Assembly: GCF_000711725.1 (NCBI RefSeq)
Contig: NZ_JONP01000001.1
Location: 372,001 to 436,000, forward strand
Direction: 5' to 3'
Source: Roseomonas aerilata DSM 19363
GTDB lineage: Bacteria > Pseudomonadota > Alphaproteobacteria > Acetobacterales > Acetobacteraceae
DNA: 64,000 nucleotides
Shown here: piece after piece, positions 16,728-25,779 of the stretch
Layout of the letters: every line of letters starts with the position of its first letter
How positions within the stretch are numbered: the stretch's first letter is position 1
Position numbers and translations under genes: made by a program
The notes under the pieces: generated by a model
Databases searched by the model: none
Told to the model about the DNA's origin: nothing
Seen by the model: only the letters and a program-made list of their open reading frames with translations

Positions 16728-19090
16728 GGCAGGGTTCCGAGGGCGCGGAGGACGACGGCGGGCGTGATGGGCATCTCCGTTACCGCCGCCCCGCGCGCAG
16801 CCAGGGCGTCGTTCACCGCGCAGAGCACGGCGGCGGGGGCGCCGCAGGTGCCGGCCTCGCCCGCGCCCTTGGCGCCGAGGGCGGAACCGGAATAGGGCGT
16901 CTCGACGTGGCCGACGGTGATGTCGGGCGCGTTGTCGGCCATAGGCAGAAGGTAGTCGGCGAGCGTGCCGGTCAGGAGCTGGCCGTTGCCGGGATCGTAG
17001 CGGCAGGCCTCCAGCAGCGCCTCTCCGATGCCCTGCACCACGCCGCCGCGCACCTGCTCGTCGACCAGCAAAGGGTTGAGGCGCCGGCCGCAATCGCCGA
17101 CCACCCAGTGGCGCAGCGGGGTCACGAGGCCGGTGTCCGGATCGACCTCCACGAGGCTCGCCTGCAGGCCGTTGGTGGTGAGGAACACATCCTCCTCGCG
17201 CCGGAACTGGTGGGTGGCGGTGAATTGCGGCTGGAGGCCGCCCGGCAGCTCGTGGCCACGGAAGAAGACGGTGGCGGCGAGGTCGGCCAGCGCCAGGCGC
17301 GGCGTGCCCGTCGCATCCACCACCTGGCCGTCGCGGAGGTCCAGCGCCTCGGGCGTCGTTTGCAGGAGCGAGGCGGCAGCGCCCAGGATTTCGGCGCGCA
17401 GCTTGCGGCCGGCGCCCCATGCGGCCTCGCCGCCGATGCCGGCGCCGCGCGAGGCCCAGGCGCCGCCTCCATGCGGGGCATTGCCGGTGTCGCCGGTGTG
17501 GATGGTGATGCGGGAGGGGGAAACGCCCACGGCGTCGGCCACCACCTGCACGATCCCCTGCTGGATCCCCTGTCCGATCTCGGCCACCGAGGCGCGGGCG
17601 ATCACGTCGCCGCCGGGCTCGAGCTGCACCACGACCGTGTCCACGGCGGAGACGGGAATGCCGGCCGGGCCGTAGGCGCCGGGGCCCGAGGCCGTGTACT
17701 CGACCACCGCGGCAAAGCCGAGGCCGACCAGCCGGCCCTGTGCGCGCATCGCCGCGATCTCCGCGCGCAGGCTCGGCAGGTCGAGCAGGCGCTCGAACTC
17801 CGCGAGGGTGGCGGTGTGGGACAGCTCGGCCATGCGGCCGCCCGCCGGGTTGGTCCAGGGCAACTCCGCCTCTCGGAGCAGGTTGCGGCGGCGGAACTCG
17901 AGCGGGTCCTCCCCGCGCGCGGCGGCGGCGAGGTCCACCAGGCGCTCGGTGGTGGCGCAGCCGATCGGGTGGCCCACGGAGCGGTACTGGCCCGTAGGAA
18001 CCTTGTTCTGCAACACGGATCGAAGGCGCGCGCGATAGGCGTCGAAGCGGTAGGGCGCGCCCACTGTCCGCAAGGCGCTGATCGCCTCCACGGTGGAGGA
18101 ACGGGGATAGACGGAGTAGGCGCCGAGGCCCTGGATGTCGTCCACGTCGAAGGCGAGAATGCGGCCCTCGGCATCCACGGCCATGCGGGCGCGCATGACG
18201 TGCTCGCGCGCGTGGATATCGGCCATCAGCGCCTCGATTCGATCCGAGACCCAGCGCACCGGGCGGCGCAGCAGGCGCGAGGCGGCGCAGATCGCGACCT
18301 CATCGGGATAGACGTGCATCTTGATGCCGAAGCCGCCGCCGACATCGCCGGCAATGACGCGCACGCGGCCCATGGGCAGGTCCAGCAGCTCCGCGAGATG
18401 CACCTGCATCTGGTGGGGGATCTGGTGGGAGAGGCGGACCTCCAGCGCCTCGGCGGCGGGGTCGTAGCTGGCCAGCGCGCCGCGGGATTCGAGGGGTACG
18501 CCGGTATGGCGGGTGAAGACCAGCCGGTCCTCCACCACCAGGGCGGCGCGCGCGAAGGCGGCCTCCACGTCGCCGCCGCCGAACTCGGTTCGCCAGGCGA
18601 GGTTGGAGGGGAGACCCTGATGCACGGCGGGCGCATCCGGCTCCAGCGCGGCGACGGGGTCGGTGGCGGCGGGCAACTCGTCCCAATCGATGCCGATCAG
18701 CTCCAGCGCGTCCTCCGCGATGGCGCGGGAGGCGGCGAGGACGAGGGCGACGGGCTCACCCTGGTAGACCGCGCGCTCCCGGGCTAGCGGGCCCTGCACG
18801 GGCGAGACGAGGCCAGCGAAGGCGAGAGACTGGGTGCGCCAGGAGCGGCAGGCGGGGACGAGGTCCTCGGCGGTGAGGACCGCACGCACGCCGGGCAGGG
18901 TGCGGGCCGCCTCGCGGTCGGAGATGCGGAAGGCGGCGTGTGGGAAGGGGCTGCGGAGGAAGGCAGCGTGCAGCTCGCCCTTCGCCGCGTGGTCGTCCAG
19001 GTAGCGGCCGCGGCCCTCAACGAGGCGGCGCGTGGCCGCGCGGGGCAGGGAGCGGCCGATCCAGCCGTCGTCGGGGAGCGTTTCGTTCAT
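16724..19090 (-). CDS. Molybdenum hydroxylase large (molybdopterin) subunit
   Basis: A 788-residue catalytic subunit of the xanthine dehydrogenase family, binding molybdopterin cytosine dinucleotide. Seen are GRSLPRAATRRLVEGRGRYLDD at the start in two parts, GDVGGGFGIKMHVYPDE, TGQYRSVGHPIG, VAEIGQGIQQG and the catalytic glutamate at about 745 in GAKGAGEAGT. The CO-dehydrogenase loop AYxCSFR is absent, so this is not a form I CoxL; it hydroxylates an organic substrate, probably a ring carbon next to nitrogen or an aldehyde. It overlaps the TRAP permease gene (ATGA), which links uptake and oxidation. Confidence 0.94.
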   Translation of the reverse strand: MNETLPDDGWIGRSLPRAATRRLVEGRGRYLDDHAAKGELHAAFLRSPFPHAAFRISDREAARTLPGVRAVLTAEDLVPACRSWRTQSLAFAGLVSPVQGPLARERAVYQGEPVALVLAASRAIAEDALELIGIDWDELPAATDPVAALEPDAPAVHQGLPSNLAWRTEFGGGDVEAAFARAALVVEDRLVFTRHTGVPLESRGALASYDPAAEALEVRLSHQIPHQMQVHLAELLDLPMGRVRVIAGDVGGGFGIKMHVYPDEVAICAASRLLRRPVRWVSDRIEALMADIHAREHVMRARMAVDAEGRILAFDVDDIQGLGAYSVYPRSSTVEAISALRTVGAPYRFDAYRARLRSVLQNKVPTGQYRSVGHPIGCATTERLVDLAAAARGEDPLEFRRRNLLREAELPWTNPAGGRMAELSHTATLAEFERLLDLPSLRAEIAAMRAQGRLVGLGFAAVVEYTASGPGAYGPAGIPVSAVDTVVVQLEPGGDVIARASVAEIGQGIQQGIVQVVADAVGVSPSRITIHTGDTGNAPHGGGAWASRGAGIGGEAAWGAGRKLRAEILGAAASLLQTTPEALDLRDGQVVDATGTPRLALADLAATVFFRGHELPGGLQPQFTATHQFRREEDVFLTTNGLQASLVEVDPDTGLVTPLRHWVVGDCGRRLNPLLVDEQVRGGVVQGIGEALLEACRYDPGNGQLLTGTLADYLLPMADNAPDITVGHVETPYSGSALGAKGAGEAGTCGAPAAVLCAVNDALAARGAAVTEMPITPAVVLRALGTLP

Positions 19091-20373
19091 GTGAGGGAGT
19101 GCAGGCCCAGGGCGGCGGGGATGGCGAAGACGAGGATGGGCACGAAGGCGATCACCAGCGCCACCACCAGCATGGTGAGAAGATACGGCAAGAGATGCCG
19201 GCTGAGGTCGGGCAGCGTCGCACCGCTGATGCCGAGGATGATGTAGAGGCCCACCCCCAGCGGCGGGGTGAAGAGGGCGATGCCCATCACCGTCGTCATC
19301 ACCGTGCCGTAGTGCAGCAGGTCGATGCCCAGTTCCCGCGCGATGGGGACGAAGACGGGAATGAGCATGAGCATGCCCGGGATTCCGTCCAGCAGCGCGA
19401 AGAGGACGAGGAAGACGAGGATGCTGAGGATCATGAAGACGGTGCGCCCGCCGCCGACCGAGGCGATGAGGCCGGCGAGCGCCTGCGGCACGCCTTCCAC
19501 CGCCATCAGCCAGGCGAGTATGTTGGCGCCGGCGATCATCAGCATGACGGCACCCGTTGCGACGCCGCTCCGCACGAGGGCGCGGGCGAGGAAGGCGGGC
19601 GTGATCTCCCGGTACAGGAAGCCGCCGGCGATGGCGGCATAGGCGACGGCGACCACCGCCGCCTCGGTGGGCGTGAACAGGCCGCCGAGGATGCCGCCGA
19701 AGATGATCACGGGCAGCAGCAGCGCCCAGGCGGCGCCGCGCACCGCGCGCAGGCGCTCGCGCCAGGGAAGGCGCGGCTCCGGCACGATGCCGCTGCGCCG
19801 CTCCTCGATGCGGAGCTGGATCATGAGGGCGCCGGCCATGACGAAGGCCGGCAGGAAGCCGGCGGCGAAGAGGGCTGCGATGGAGGTGTTGGTGACGCTG
19901 CCGTAGACGACCATGGTGAGGCAGGGCGGCACGAGGATGCCCATGCCGGCGGCGGCCGCGACGATGGCGCCGGCCCGGGCGGCGGTGTAGCCGCGCTCCT
20001 TCATCGAGGGGATCATCACGGCCCCGACCGCCGCGGCATCGGCGTTGGTGGAGCCGGAGATGCCGGAGAAGAGCATCATCGCGACCACCACGACGTTGCC
20101 CAGGCCCCCGCGAAGGTGTCCCACGAGGCCGGTTGCGACGGCGATGAGGCGGCGGGAGATGCCGCCCGTCTCCATCAACTCACCCGCCAGGATGAAGAAC
20201 GGGATGGCGAGGTAGGTGAAGCTGTCGATGGCGCCGAAGGTGCGGCTGGCGACGATGCTCATCGGCACCCCTTCCAGCAGCCAGAGGCCGATGGCGGCGG
20301 CGGCGCCGAGGGCGAAGGCGATGGGCGTGCCGATGGCAACGAAGACGAGGAAGGCCGAGAGGATCGCGGTCAC
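19087..20373 (-). CDS. TRAP transporter large permease (DctM-type)
   Basis: A 428-residue, very hydrophobic inner-membrane protein with about a dozen helices. TRAP large-subunit patches are present: IPFFILAGELMETGGISRR, GLGNVVVVAMMLFSGISGS, PTEAAVVAVAYA and FTPPLGVGLYIILGISG. It uses the sodium gradient to import a carboxylate or similar ligand. The start is GTG at 20373, overlapping the DctQ stop (GTGA), and its stop overlaps the hydroxylase large subunit. Confidence 0.95.
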   Translation of the reverse strand: MTAILSAFLVFVAIGTPIAFALGAAAAIGLWLLEGVPMSIVASRTFGAIDSFTYLAIPFFILAGELMETGGISRRLIAVATGLVGHLRGGLGNVVVVAMMLFSGISGSTNADAAAVGAVMIPSMKERGYTAARAGAIVAAAAGMGILVPPCLTMVVYGSVTNTSIAALFAAGFLPAFVMAGALMIQLRIEERRSGIVPEPRLPWRERLRAVRGAAWALLLPVIIFGGILGGLFTPTEAAVVAVAYAAIAGGFLYREITPAFLARALVRSGVATGAVMLMIAGANILAWLMAVEGVPQALAGLIASVGGGRTVFMILSILVFLVLFALLDGIPGMLMLIPVFVPIARELGIDLLHYGTVMTTVMGIALFTPPLGVGLYIILGISGATLPDLSRHLLPYLLTMLVVALVIAFVPILVFAIPAALGLHSLT

Positions 20374-20882
20374 CCGACGCCCTCCGGTAGCGGAGTGTCC
20401 GCGGGCGGCCGCTCGCGTAGCAGGCCGGCCAGGAGGTGGAAGAGCATGAGGGCAGCCCCGACGGGGATGGCGGCATAGGGCAGGGCCATGCCGATGGGCA
20501 GGGTGGCGGAATCCTGCAGCGCGGCCTGGGCGGTCTCGTCCAGCCCGGTGCGGAGGAGGATGAGGAGAAAGCCCGCGCCGATGACCACCGCTACCCCGCG
20601 CGCGATGGCGCGCGGCACCGGGTCCAGGCGCTCCAGCAGCGCGTCGAGGGCGTAGTGCGCGCCCTCGCGCGTGGCGAGCGCCGCGCCGACGAGGCTGACC
20701 CAGACGAAGAGGTAGCGTGCAGCCTCCTCCGACCAGATCAGCGGCTCGTTGAAGGCGTAGCGCGCGATGACCTGGGCGAGGGTGACGCCCGTCATCGCCG
20801 CGACGAGCAGGCCGAGGACGAGAGCTTCCAGCATCGCCAGCCAGCCGTCCAGCCGGGCGACGAACCGTTTCAGGATAAGCAC
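20370..20882 (-). CDS. TRAP transporter small permease (DctQ-type)
   Basis: A 170-residue protein with four predicted membrane helices and the small-subunit signature QVIARYAFNEPLIWSEEAARYLFVWV, read here in two halves around the conserved Glu-Glu. I chose the GTG at 20882, five bases after the DctP stop; reading further upstream (to 20951) would only translate the end of dctP in another frame. It bridges the receptor and the large permease. Confidence 0.9.
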   Translation of the reverse strand: MLILKRFVARLDGWLAMLEALVLGLLVAAMTGVTLAQVIARYAFNEPLIWSEEAARYLFVWVSLVGAALATREGAHYALDALLERLDPVPRAIARGVAVVIGAGFLLILLRTGLDETAQAALQDSATLPIGMALPYAAIPVGAALMLFHLLAGLLRERPPADTPLPEGVG

Positions 20883-20886
20883 CCGA

Positions 20887-21873
20887 TCAGCCGACCGTCG
20901 CGACGATGCGGTCCACGAGCGGCTTGCCGAGGCGCTCCTCAAACTGGTCATAGGTCTTGCGGCCGGCCTCGCGGAAGGGGGCGAGGTCAGGCTGCGTGAC
21001 GTTCACGCCGGCGGCGCGGATCGCCTCCATCGCGCCCGAATCCTTCGCGCGGCGGTCCTCGGCCACGGCGCGGCGCCCCTCAAGCGAGGCCTTGCGCATT
21101 ACGGCCTTCAGATCCTCGGGCAGGCGGGTCCAGTTGCGCTCGCTCATGACGAAGGTGTTCACGAGCATCATGTGGTTGGTGATGGCGAGGTTGCGCGCGA
21201 CCTCCAGGTGGCGGGAGGTGAGGAAGGTGACGTTGTCGTTCTCCGCGCCGTCGAGCACGCCCTGCTGGAGGGCGGTGTAGACCTCGCCGAAGGCCATCGG
21301 CGTCGGCGCGGCGCCGAGGCCGCGGAAAAGGGCGATGAAGGAGGGATTGGGGATCACGCGGATCTTCATCCCGCGCAGGTCGGCCACGGCGTTGACCGCC
21401 TTGCTGCGCGTGTAGATGTTGCGGAACGTCACCTCCCAGAAGTTCACGACGCGCAGGCCGGAGGCGGCGGCGCGGCGCACCAGCTCCTCCTCGACCACGG
21501 GGCCGTCCAGCAGGCGGAAGGCGGCGGCCTCGTCCGCGACGAGGTAGGGCAGGTCGAGCACGCCGAACTGCGGCACGAAGGTAACCATGCTGGCGGAGGC
21601 ATCGATGATGCCGTCGAGCACGCCAGCCTGGACGTTCTGCCACATCTCCCGCTGCGCGCCGAGCTGGCTGGACGGGAAGAGGTTGATCTTCAGCCGCCCG
21701 CCGCTCTCGGCCTCCGCCACCTCGGCCATGCGGCGCGCACCGACGAGGATGGGGTGCTGCGGGTCGAGCGCGCTGCCGATCCGGAGCGTGCGGACATCCT
21801 GCGCGCCGGCCGGGCGCAAGAAGGGGGCGGCGAGCGCCGTGGCGAACAGGGAGCTGGCGGTGCGGCGCTTCAT
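20887..21873 (-). CDS. TRAP transporter solute receptor (DctP-type)
   Basis: A 328-residue periplasmic receptor. A signal peptide (MKRRTASSLFATALAAPF) ends near AGAQ. The family's ligand-arginine region is in LRGMKIRVIPNPSF, followed by PTPMAFGEVYTALQQGVLDGAEND and LTSRHLEVARNLAITNHMM. The DAEN-type ending suggests an organic acid ligand. GAGGAAAG precedes the ATG at 21873. It is the first gene of the operon, and an inverted repeat at 21901-21935 lies just upstream. Confidence 0.94.
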   Translation of the reverse strand: MKRRTASSLFATALAAPFLRPAGAQDVRTLRIGSALDPQHPILVGARRMAEVAEAESGGRLKINLFPSSQLGAQREMWQNVQAGVLDGIIDASASMVTFVPQFGVLDLPYLVADEAAAFRLLDGPVVEEELVRRAAASGLRVVNFWEVTFRNIYTRSKAVNAVADLRGMKIRVIPNPSFIALFRGLGAAPTPMAFGEVYTALQQGVLDGAENDNVTFLTSRHLEVARNLAITNHMMLVNTFVMSERNWTRLPEDLKAVMRKASLEGRRAVAEDRRAKDSGAMEAIRAAGVNVTQPDLAPFREAGRKTYDQFEERLGKPLVDRIVATVG

Positions 21874-21900
21874 CGGGTCTTTCCTCGTTCCGTGCGGCGC

Positions 21901-21954
21901 CTCGCGCATGCAGGGATCGTGCCTCCATGCGCGAGCCGAAGTCATTCTCGCGCA
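21901..21954. promoter_or_regulatory. Inverted repeat in front of the TRAP/hydroxylase operon
   Basis: CTCGCGCATG (21901-21910) and CATGCGCGAG (21926-21935) form a perfect 10-bp inverted repeat with a 15-bp spacer. A third half-site CTCGCGCA lies at 21947-21954. The nearest arm is 27 bp upstream of the dctP start, a good place for an operator. No regulator gene flanks this operon, so the protein that binds is unknown. A transcript hairpin is another reading. Confidence 0.55.
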
Positions 21955-22043
21955 GGGAACGAGGGATGCCCTGATCGGCGGTTCTCGCCAAGGGGGCAAG
22001 GCGTCGCGCGCGGGCCGTTCCCCGGGCGCGACGAAGCCGGAAC

Positions 22044-23036
22044 TCAGATGACGCTCGACCACTCCGCGGGAGCGAGGCGGTAGCCGTTCCCCTCCTTCAG
22101 CACCGTGCCATTGGCCGGGAAGGACCAGTGGTAGGCGGTGCAGCGGATGCGGTCCGCCGAGATGCGGTCAAAGAGGCGGCGGCGTGTGGCCTCGGCCAGG
22201 TTCGGGTCCATGTCGAAGATCACGTGCCAGCCGGGATTCGTCAGGTTGAACTCGGGGCGCGTGGTGAGGTCACCGAGGATCATCGCCTGCGCGTTACCGT
22301 CGGAGAGATGGTAAGAGGTGTGGCCGGGCGTGTGGCCCGGTGTCTCCATCGCGCGCAGTCCCGGCAGGATCTCGGCGCCGTCGGCGATGCGCTCCACCTT
22401 GCCCTCGTAGGGGGCGAAGCGGCGGCGGACATTGGCGAAGGCAGGGCGCATGGCCTCGGGGGCGCGGCTCGCTTGGCCCTCGTCCATCCAGAAGGCCCAC
22501 TCCTTCTCGGGCACGATGATGCGGGCGCGCGGGAAGGCGGCATTGCCGGCGCCGTCGAGCAGGCCACCGATATGGTCGCCGTGGAAGTGGGTAAAAACAA
22601 TCATGTCGATCGTGGTCGTGTCGATCCCGGCCGCCGCGAGGTTGGCGCCGAGCTGGCCGACGCGGCTGTCCGCCGCCGTCTGCGGCCCGTTGCCGGTGTC
22701 GAACATGACCGTGCCGCGCGGGGTGCGGAGAACGGTGATGGTGAAGGGGTTCACCAGCCGCGAGGGATCGAGGCCCTGTGCGCGCATGGAGGCCGCAACC
22801 TCCTCCGGGGATGCGTTGCGGACGAAGCCCTGGGTCGGGTCGGGGCGCACGGCCTGGCCGTCATGCACCATGGTGACCAGCGACTGGCCGACTCGGAACC
22901 GGTAGAAGCCGGGCGCCTGCGTGGGCGCCAGGCCAGCCGGTGCCGGGGCGGGCGCCGGTGCCGCTGACTGCGCCCAGGCGGTGGAGAGCAGGGCGGGCGC
23001 GGCGAGCCCCGTTGCGAGCAGCGTGCGTCGATCCAT
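22044..23036 (-). CDS. Exported metallo-beta-lactamase-fold hydrolase
   Basis: A 330-residue MBL-fold protein. It begins MDRRTLLATGLAAPALL, a twin-arginine-type signal ending at TAWAQ, then a short Pro-Ala linker. The zinc motif THFHGDHIGG gives H150, H152, D154 and H155; a further histidine lies in GHTPGHTSYH and an aspartate in ILGDLTT. This layout resembles periplasmic lactonase and glyoxalase II-like proteins. It lies 170 bp before dctP on the same strand, so the two are probably separate units. Confidence 0.88.
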   Translation of the reverse strand: MDRRTLLATGLAAPALLSTAWAQSAAPAPAPAPAGLAPTQAPGFYRFRVGQSLVTMVHDGQAVRPDPTQGFVRNASPEEVAASMRAQGLDPSRLVNPFTITVLRTPRGTVMFDTGNGPQTAADSRVGQLGANLAAAGIDTTTIDMIVFTHFHGDHIGGLLDGAGNAAFPRARIIVPEKEWAFWMDEGQASRAPEAMRPAFANVRRRFAPYEGKVERIADGAEILPGLRAMETPGHTPGHTSYHLSDGNAQAMILGDLTTRPEFNLTNPGWHVIFDMDPNLAEATRRRLFDRISADRIRCTAYHWSFPANGTVLKEGNGYRLAPAEWSSVI

Positions 23037-23087
23037 TGGTCCGTTCCCCTTGGGTGTGGGGAACAGTTTTGGATGCGCGCGCCGCGG

Positions 23088-24365
23088 TCAAGGGGCGCGC
23101 GAAAGTGTAACGACGGCCTCCACCTGCGAGGACCAGAGGAACTGGTCGATCGCGACGGCCCGCTCCACCCGCCAGCCCGGCGCGCGGGCGAAGGCGGTGA
23201 GGTCGCGCGCGAGGGCGGCGGGGTTGCAGGAGACATAGATCACGCGCGGGACGGTGGAGCGCGCGAGGATCGCCACCTGCTCCGCCGCGCCCGCAAAGGG
23301 CGGGTCCAGCACGAGGGCCGCAGCGCCGTTCAGCTCGGGGGCGAGCAGCGGCTGGCGGGCGAGGTCGCGGCGGGCGGCCTTGATCCGCGCGCCTGCACGA
23401 CCGGCGGCGCTGTTCAGGGCCGTAACGGCCTCCTGCGCGCCCTCGAAGGCCTCCACCCGGCCGCGCGCGGAGAGGGGGAAGGAGAGGGTGCCGTAGCCGG
23501 CATGCAACTCGATGATCCGCGGCTTGCCCGGCATGCGCCGCGGCAGGCCCTCGAGCACGGCGGCGACGATGGCGGCCTCGCCCTCCGGCGTTGCCTGGAG
23601 GAAGGCCCCGGGGGCGACAGGAAGGTCCACGCCCGAGAGGCGCGCGAGGGAGGGGCCGTTCTGCGCGGCCACTTCCGGCGCCTCGCGGCCGCTCTCGCGG
23701 GACCAGGCAATGCGGGGCAGGCCGGCTTCCGTGGCCAGGGCGGCGAGGGTCGCGCGGTCCTTCGTGCCCAGGGGGCCATCTGTGCGCAGCCATAGGTCCG
23801 GGCCCGTCCCGAGCAGGTTCACCATGGCCGAGCCGACGCGATGAAGGGCGGCGAGGCGCGTCATCGTCGCGCGCAGTGGATCGAGCAGAGCGAGGATGCG
23901 TGGGTGCAGGACGTGGCATTCGCGCATGTCGAAGGGATCGGCCGCGCCGCGCGCGTGGAAGCCGATGGTGATGCCCTCCGGCCCGCGGCGGATGGCAAGG
24001 TCCGCACGGCGGCGGGTGTTGGGCGGGCTCGGGACGACTGGGGCGACCTCGATGCCGGGAAAGCCGCCGCGCGCGATGGCCTCCGCCACGCGGGCGGATT
24101 TCCAAACGGCGACGGCATCGCCGGCCCAGTGCTGTACGACGCAGGCGCCGCAGGTGCCGAAATGCGCGCAGGGCGGCGCCACGCGGTCGGGAGAGTGAGT
24201 CTCGATGGCCGAAAGGGTCGCTGCGCGGCCCTCGCCGCGGGCGGGGCCGGGCTCGGCCTCCACCACCTCGCCGGGCAGGGTGAAGGGGATGAAGACGGGG
24301 CGGCGCGCCTCGTCATGCGCGATGCCGTCGCCGGCCGCGCCGATGGCCTCGATGGTCAGGCGCAT
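23088..24365 (-). CDS. 23S rRNA (uracil-C5)-methyltransferase, RlmD/TrmA type
   Basis: A 425-residue SAM-dependent RNA methyltransferase. A TRAM-like RNA-binding N-terminus (MRLTIEAIGAAGDGIAHD) is followed by iron-sulphur cysteines C66, C72, C75 (CAHFGTCGAC) and a fourth in MRECHVL. The SAM site is IELHAGYGTLSFPLS, the DPPFAG motif is in place of DPPR, and the catalytic cysteine is in VSCNPAALARDL. The start at 24365 removes a GC-rich extension that overlaps the terminator. It is a likely housekeeping gene, though which uridine it modifies is not clear. Confidence 0.9.
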   Translation of the reverse strand: MRLTIEAIGAAGDGIAHDEARRPVFIPFTLPGEVVEAEPGPARGEGRAATLSAIETHSPDRVAPPCAHFGTCGACVVQHWAGDAVAVWKSARVAEAIARGGFPGIEVAPVVPSPPNTRRRADLAIRRGPEGITIGFHARGAADPFDMRECHVLHPRILALLDPLRATMTRLAALHRVGSAMVNLLGTGPDLWLRTDGPLGTKDRATLAALATEAGLPRIAWSRESGREAPEVAAQNGPSLARLSGVDLPVAPGAFLQATPEGEAAIVAAVLEGLPRRMPGKPRIIELHAGYGTLSFPLSARGRVEAFEGAQEAVTALNSAAGRAGARIKAARRDLARQPLLAPELNGAAALVLDPPFAGAAEQVAILARSTVPRVIYVSCNPAALARDLTAFARAPGWRVERAVAIDQFLWSSQVEAVVTLSRAP

Positions 24366-24384
24366 GGGGTGTTCCCGAAAAGCG

Positions 24385-24414
24385 AAGGGGCGGCCCCGCG
24401 AGGAGCCGCCCCTT
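24385..24414 (-). terminator. Rho-independent-like terminator after gcdH
   Basis: AAGGGGCGGC and GCCGCCCCTT form a perfect 10-bp stem with a 10-base loop, 21 bp after the gcdH stop. On the minus strand it is followed by CGCTTTTC, a short T run. It should end gcdH transcription before the methyltransferase gene. Confidence 0.7.
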
Positions 24415-24435
24415 CCGGCCGGATCCCTTGAGGGA

Positions 24436-25662
24436 TCAGCCGAAGGCGTTGAGGCCGGTCTGCGCGCGGCCGAGGATGAGGGCGTGCACGTCATGCGTGC
24501 CCTCGTAGGTGTTCACGGTCTCAAGGTTCATGACGTGGCGGATGACGTGGTACTCGTCCACGATCCCGTTGCCGCCGTGCATGTCACGGGACACGCGGGC
24601 AATGTCGAGCGCCTTGCCGCAGTTGTTGCGCTTCATCATGGAGATCATCTCCGGCGCGGCCTTGTGCTCGTCGAAGAGGCGGCCGAGGCGCAGCACGCCC
24701 TGTAGGCCGAGGGTGATCTCGGTCTGCATGTCCGCGAGCTTCTTCTGGATGAGCTGCGTCTGGGCGAGGGGCTTGCCGAACATCTTGCGGCCGAGCGTGT
24801 ACTCGCGGGCCGCGTGCCAGCAGAATTCGGCGGCGCCCAGCGCGCCCCAGGCGATGCCGTAGCGGGCGCGGTTGAGGCAGGAGAAGGGGCCGGCGAGGGA
24901 CTTCACGCCCGGCAGGCGGTTCTCCTCCGGCACGAAGACCTCGTCCATCATGATCATGCCGGTGGTCGAGGCGCGGAGGGACATCTTGCCCTCGATCTTC
25001 GGCGCGGTGAGGCCCTTCATGCCCTTCTCGAGGATGAAGCCGCGCAGCACGCCCTCGTCGTCCTTCGCCCAGACGACGAAGACATCCGCGATCGGGGAGT
25101 TGGTGATCCAGGTCTTGGAACCGGAGACGAGGTAGCCGCCATCGACCTTCTTCGCACGCGTGCGCATCGAGTTCGGGTCGGAGCCGGCATCGGGCTCCGT
25201 CAGGCCGAAGCAGCCCACCCACTCGCCGGTGCGGAGCTTGGGCAGGAACTTGTCCTTCTGCGCCTCGGAGCCGAAGGCGTGGATCGGGAACATGACGAGC
25301 GAGGACTGCACGGAGAAGGCGGAGCGATAGCCGCTGTCCACCCGCTCAACCTCGCGGGAGATGAGGCCGTACGAGACGTAGCCGACGCCGGCGCAGCCGT
25401 GGCTGTCGAGCGTCGCGCCCAGGAAGCCCATCTCGCCGAACTCGTTCATGATCTCCCGGTCGAAATGCTCGTTCCGGTTGCCCATGAGGATGCGGGGCAT
25501 GAGCTTGGACTGGCAGAACTCGCGCGCGGCGTCGCGGATCATCCGCTCGTCCTCGGTGAGCTGCTCCTCGAGCAGGAGGGCGTCGTCCCACACGAAGGTG
25601 CCCATCTTGCTCGGGACGCGGACCTGCGGAGCCTCCGGCATGACCTGGGTGACGACGTTCAT
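24436..25662 (-). CDS. gcdH: Glutaryl-CoA dehydrogenase
   Basis: A 408-residue flavoprotein that oxidises and decarboxylates glutaryl-CoA to crotonyl-CoA in lysine, tryptophan and benzoyl-CoA breakdown. It has the acyl-CoA dehydrogenase motifs [13 protein letters not shown] and [20 protein letters not shown], and the family-specific [13 protein letters not shown] early on. The catalytic glutamate is in [16 protein letters not shown] near the C-terminus. The start at 25662 follows AGAGAGGAACGCAGAG. It stands alone, with a terminator downstream. Confidence 0.93.
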   Translation of the reverse strand: MNVVTQVMPEAPQVRVPSKMGTFVWDDALLLEEQLTEDERMIRDAAREFCQSKLMPRILMGNRNEHFDREIMNEFGEMGFLGATLDSHGCAGVGYVSYGLISREVERVDSGYRSAFSVQSSLVMFPIHAFGSEAQKDKFLPKLRTGEWVGCFGLTEPDAGSDPNSMRTRAKKVDGGYLVSGSKTWITNSPIADVFVVWAKDDEGVLRGFILEKGMKGLTAPKIEGKMSLRASTTGMIMMDEVFVPEENRLPGVKSLAGPFSCLNRARYGIAWGALGAAEFCWHAAREYTLGRKMFGKPLAQTQLIQKKLADMQTEITLGLQGVLRLGRLFDEHKAAPEMISMMKRNNCGKALDIARVSRDMHGGNGIVDEYHVIRHVMNLETVNTYEGTHDVHALILGRAQTGLNAFG

Positions 25663-25747
25663 CTCTGCGTTCCTCTCTTGCCGTGCAGATCTTGCGAACT
25701 GGCTGGCGCGCATCCTGCCCCAGAAGGAGTGGATCGCGCCATGCCGA

Positions 25748-25768
25748 GGAGGGGAGATGGGCCCCTCC
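25748..25768 (-). terminator. Weak hairpin after the helicase gene
   Basis: GGAGGGG and CCCCTCC make a 7-bp GC stem with a 7-base loop, 12 bp after the helicase stop. There is no T run, so termination is only possible. Confidence 0.35.
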
Positions 25769-25779
25769 CCACGCGAAGG

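Noticed and set aside
16724-19090. Carbon monoxide dehydrogenase large subunit (coxL)
   Set aside because: The active-site loop with the AYxCSFR cysteine is missing; the protein reads TGQYRSVGHP there, as in other molybdenum hydroxylases.
20767-22083. Open plus-strand frame of 438 codons
   Set aside because: It is antisense to the TRAP receptor and small permease genes and has no family motif.
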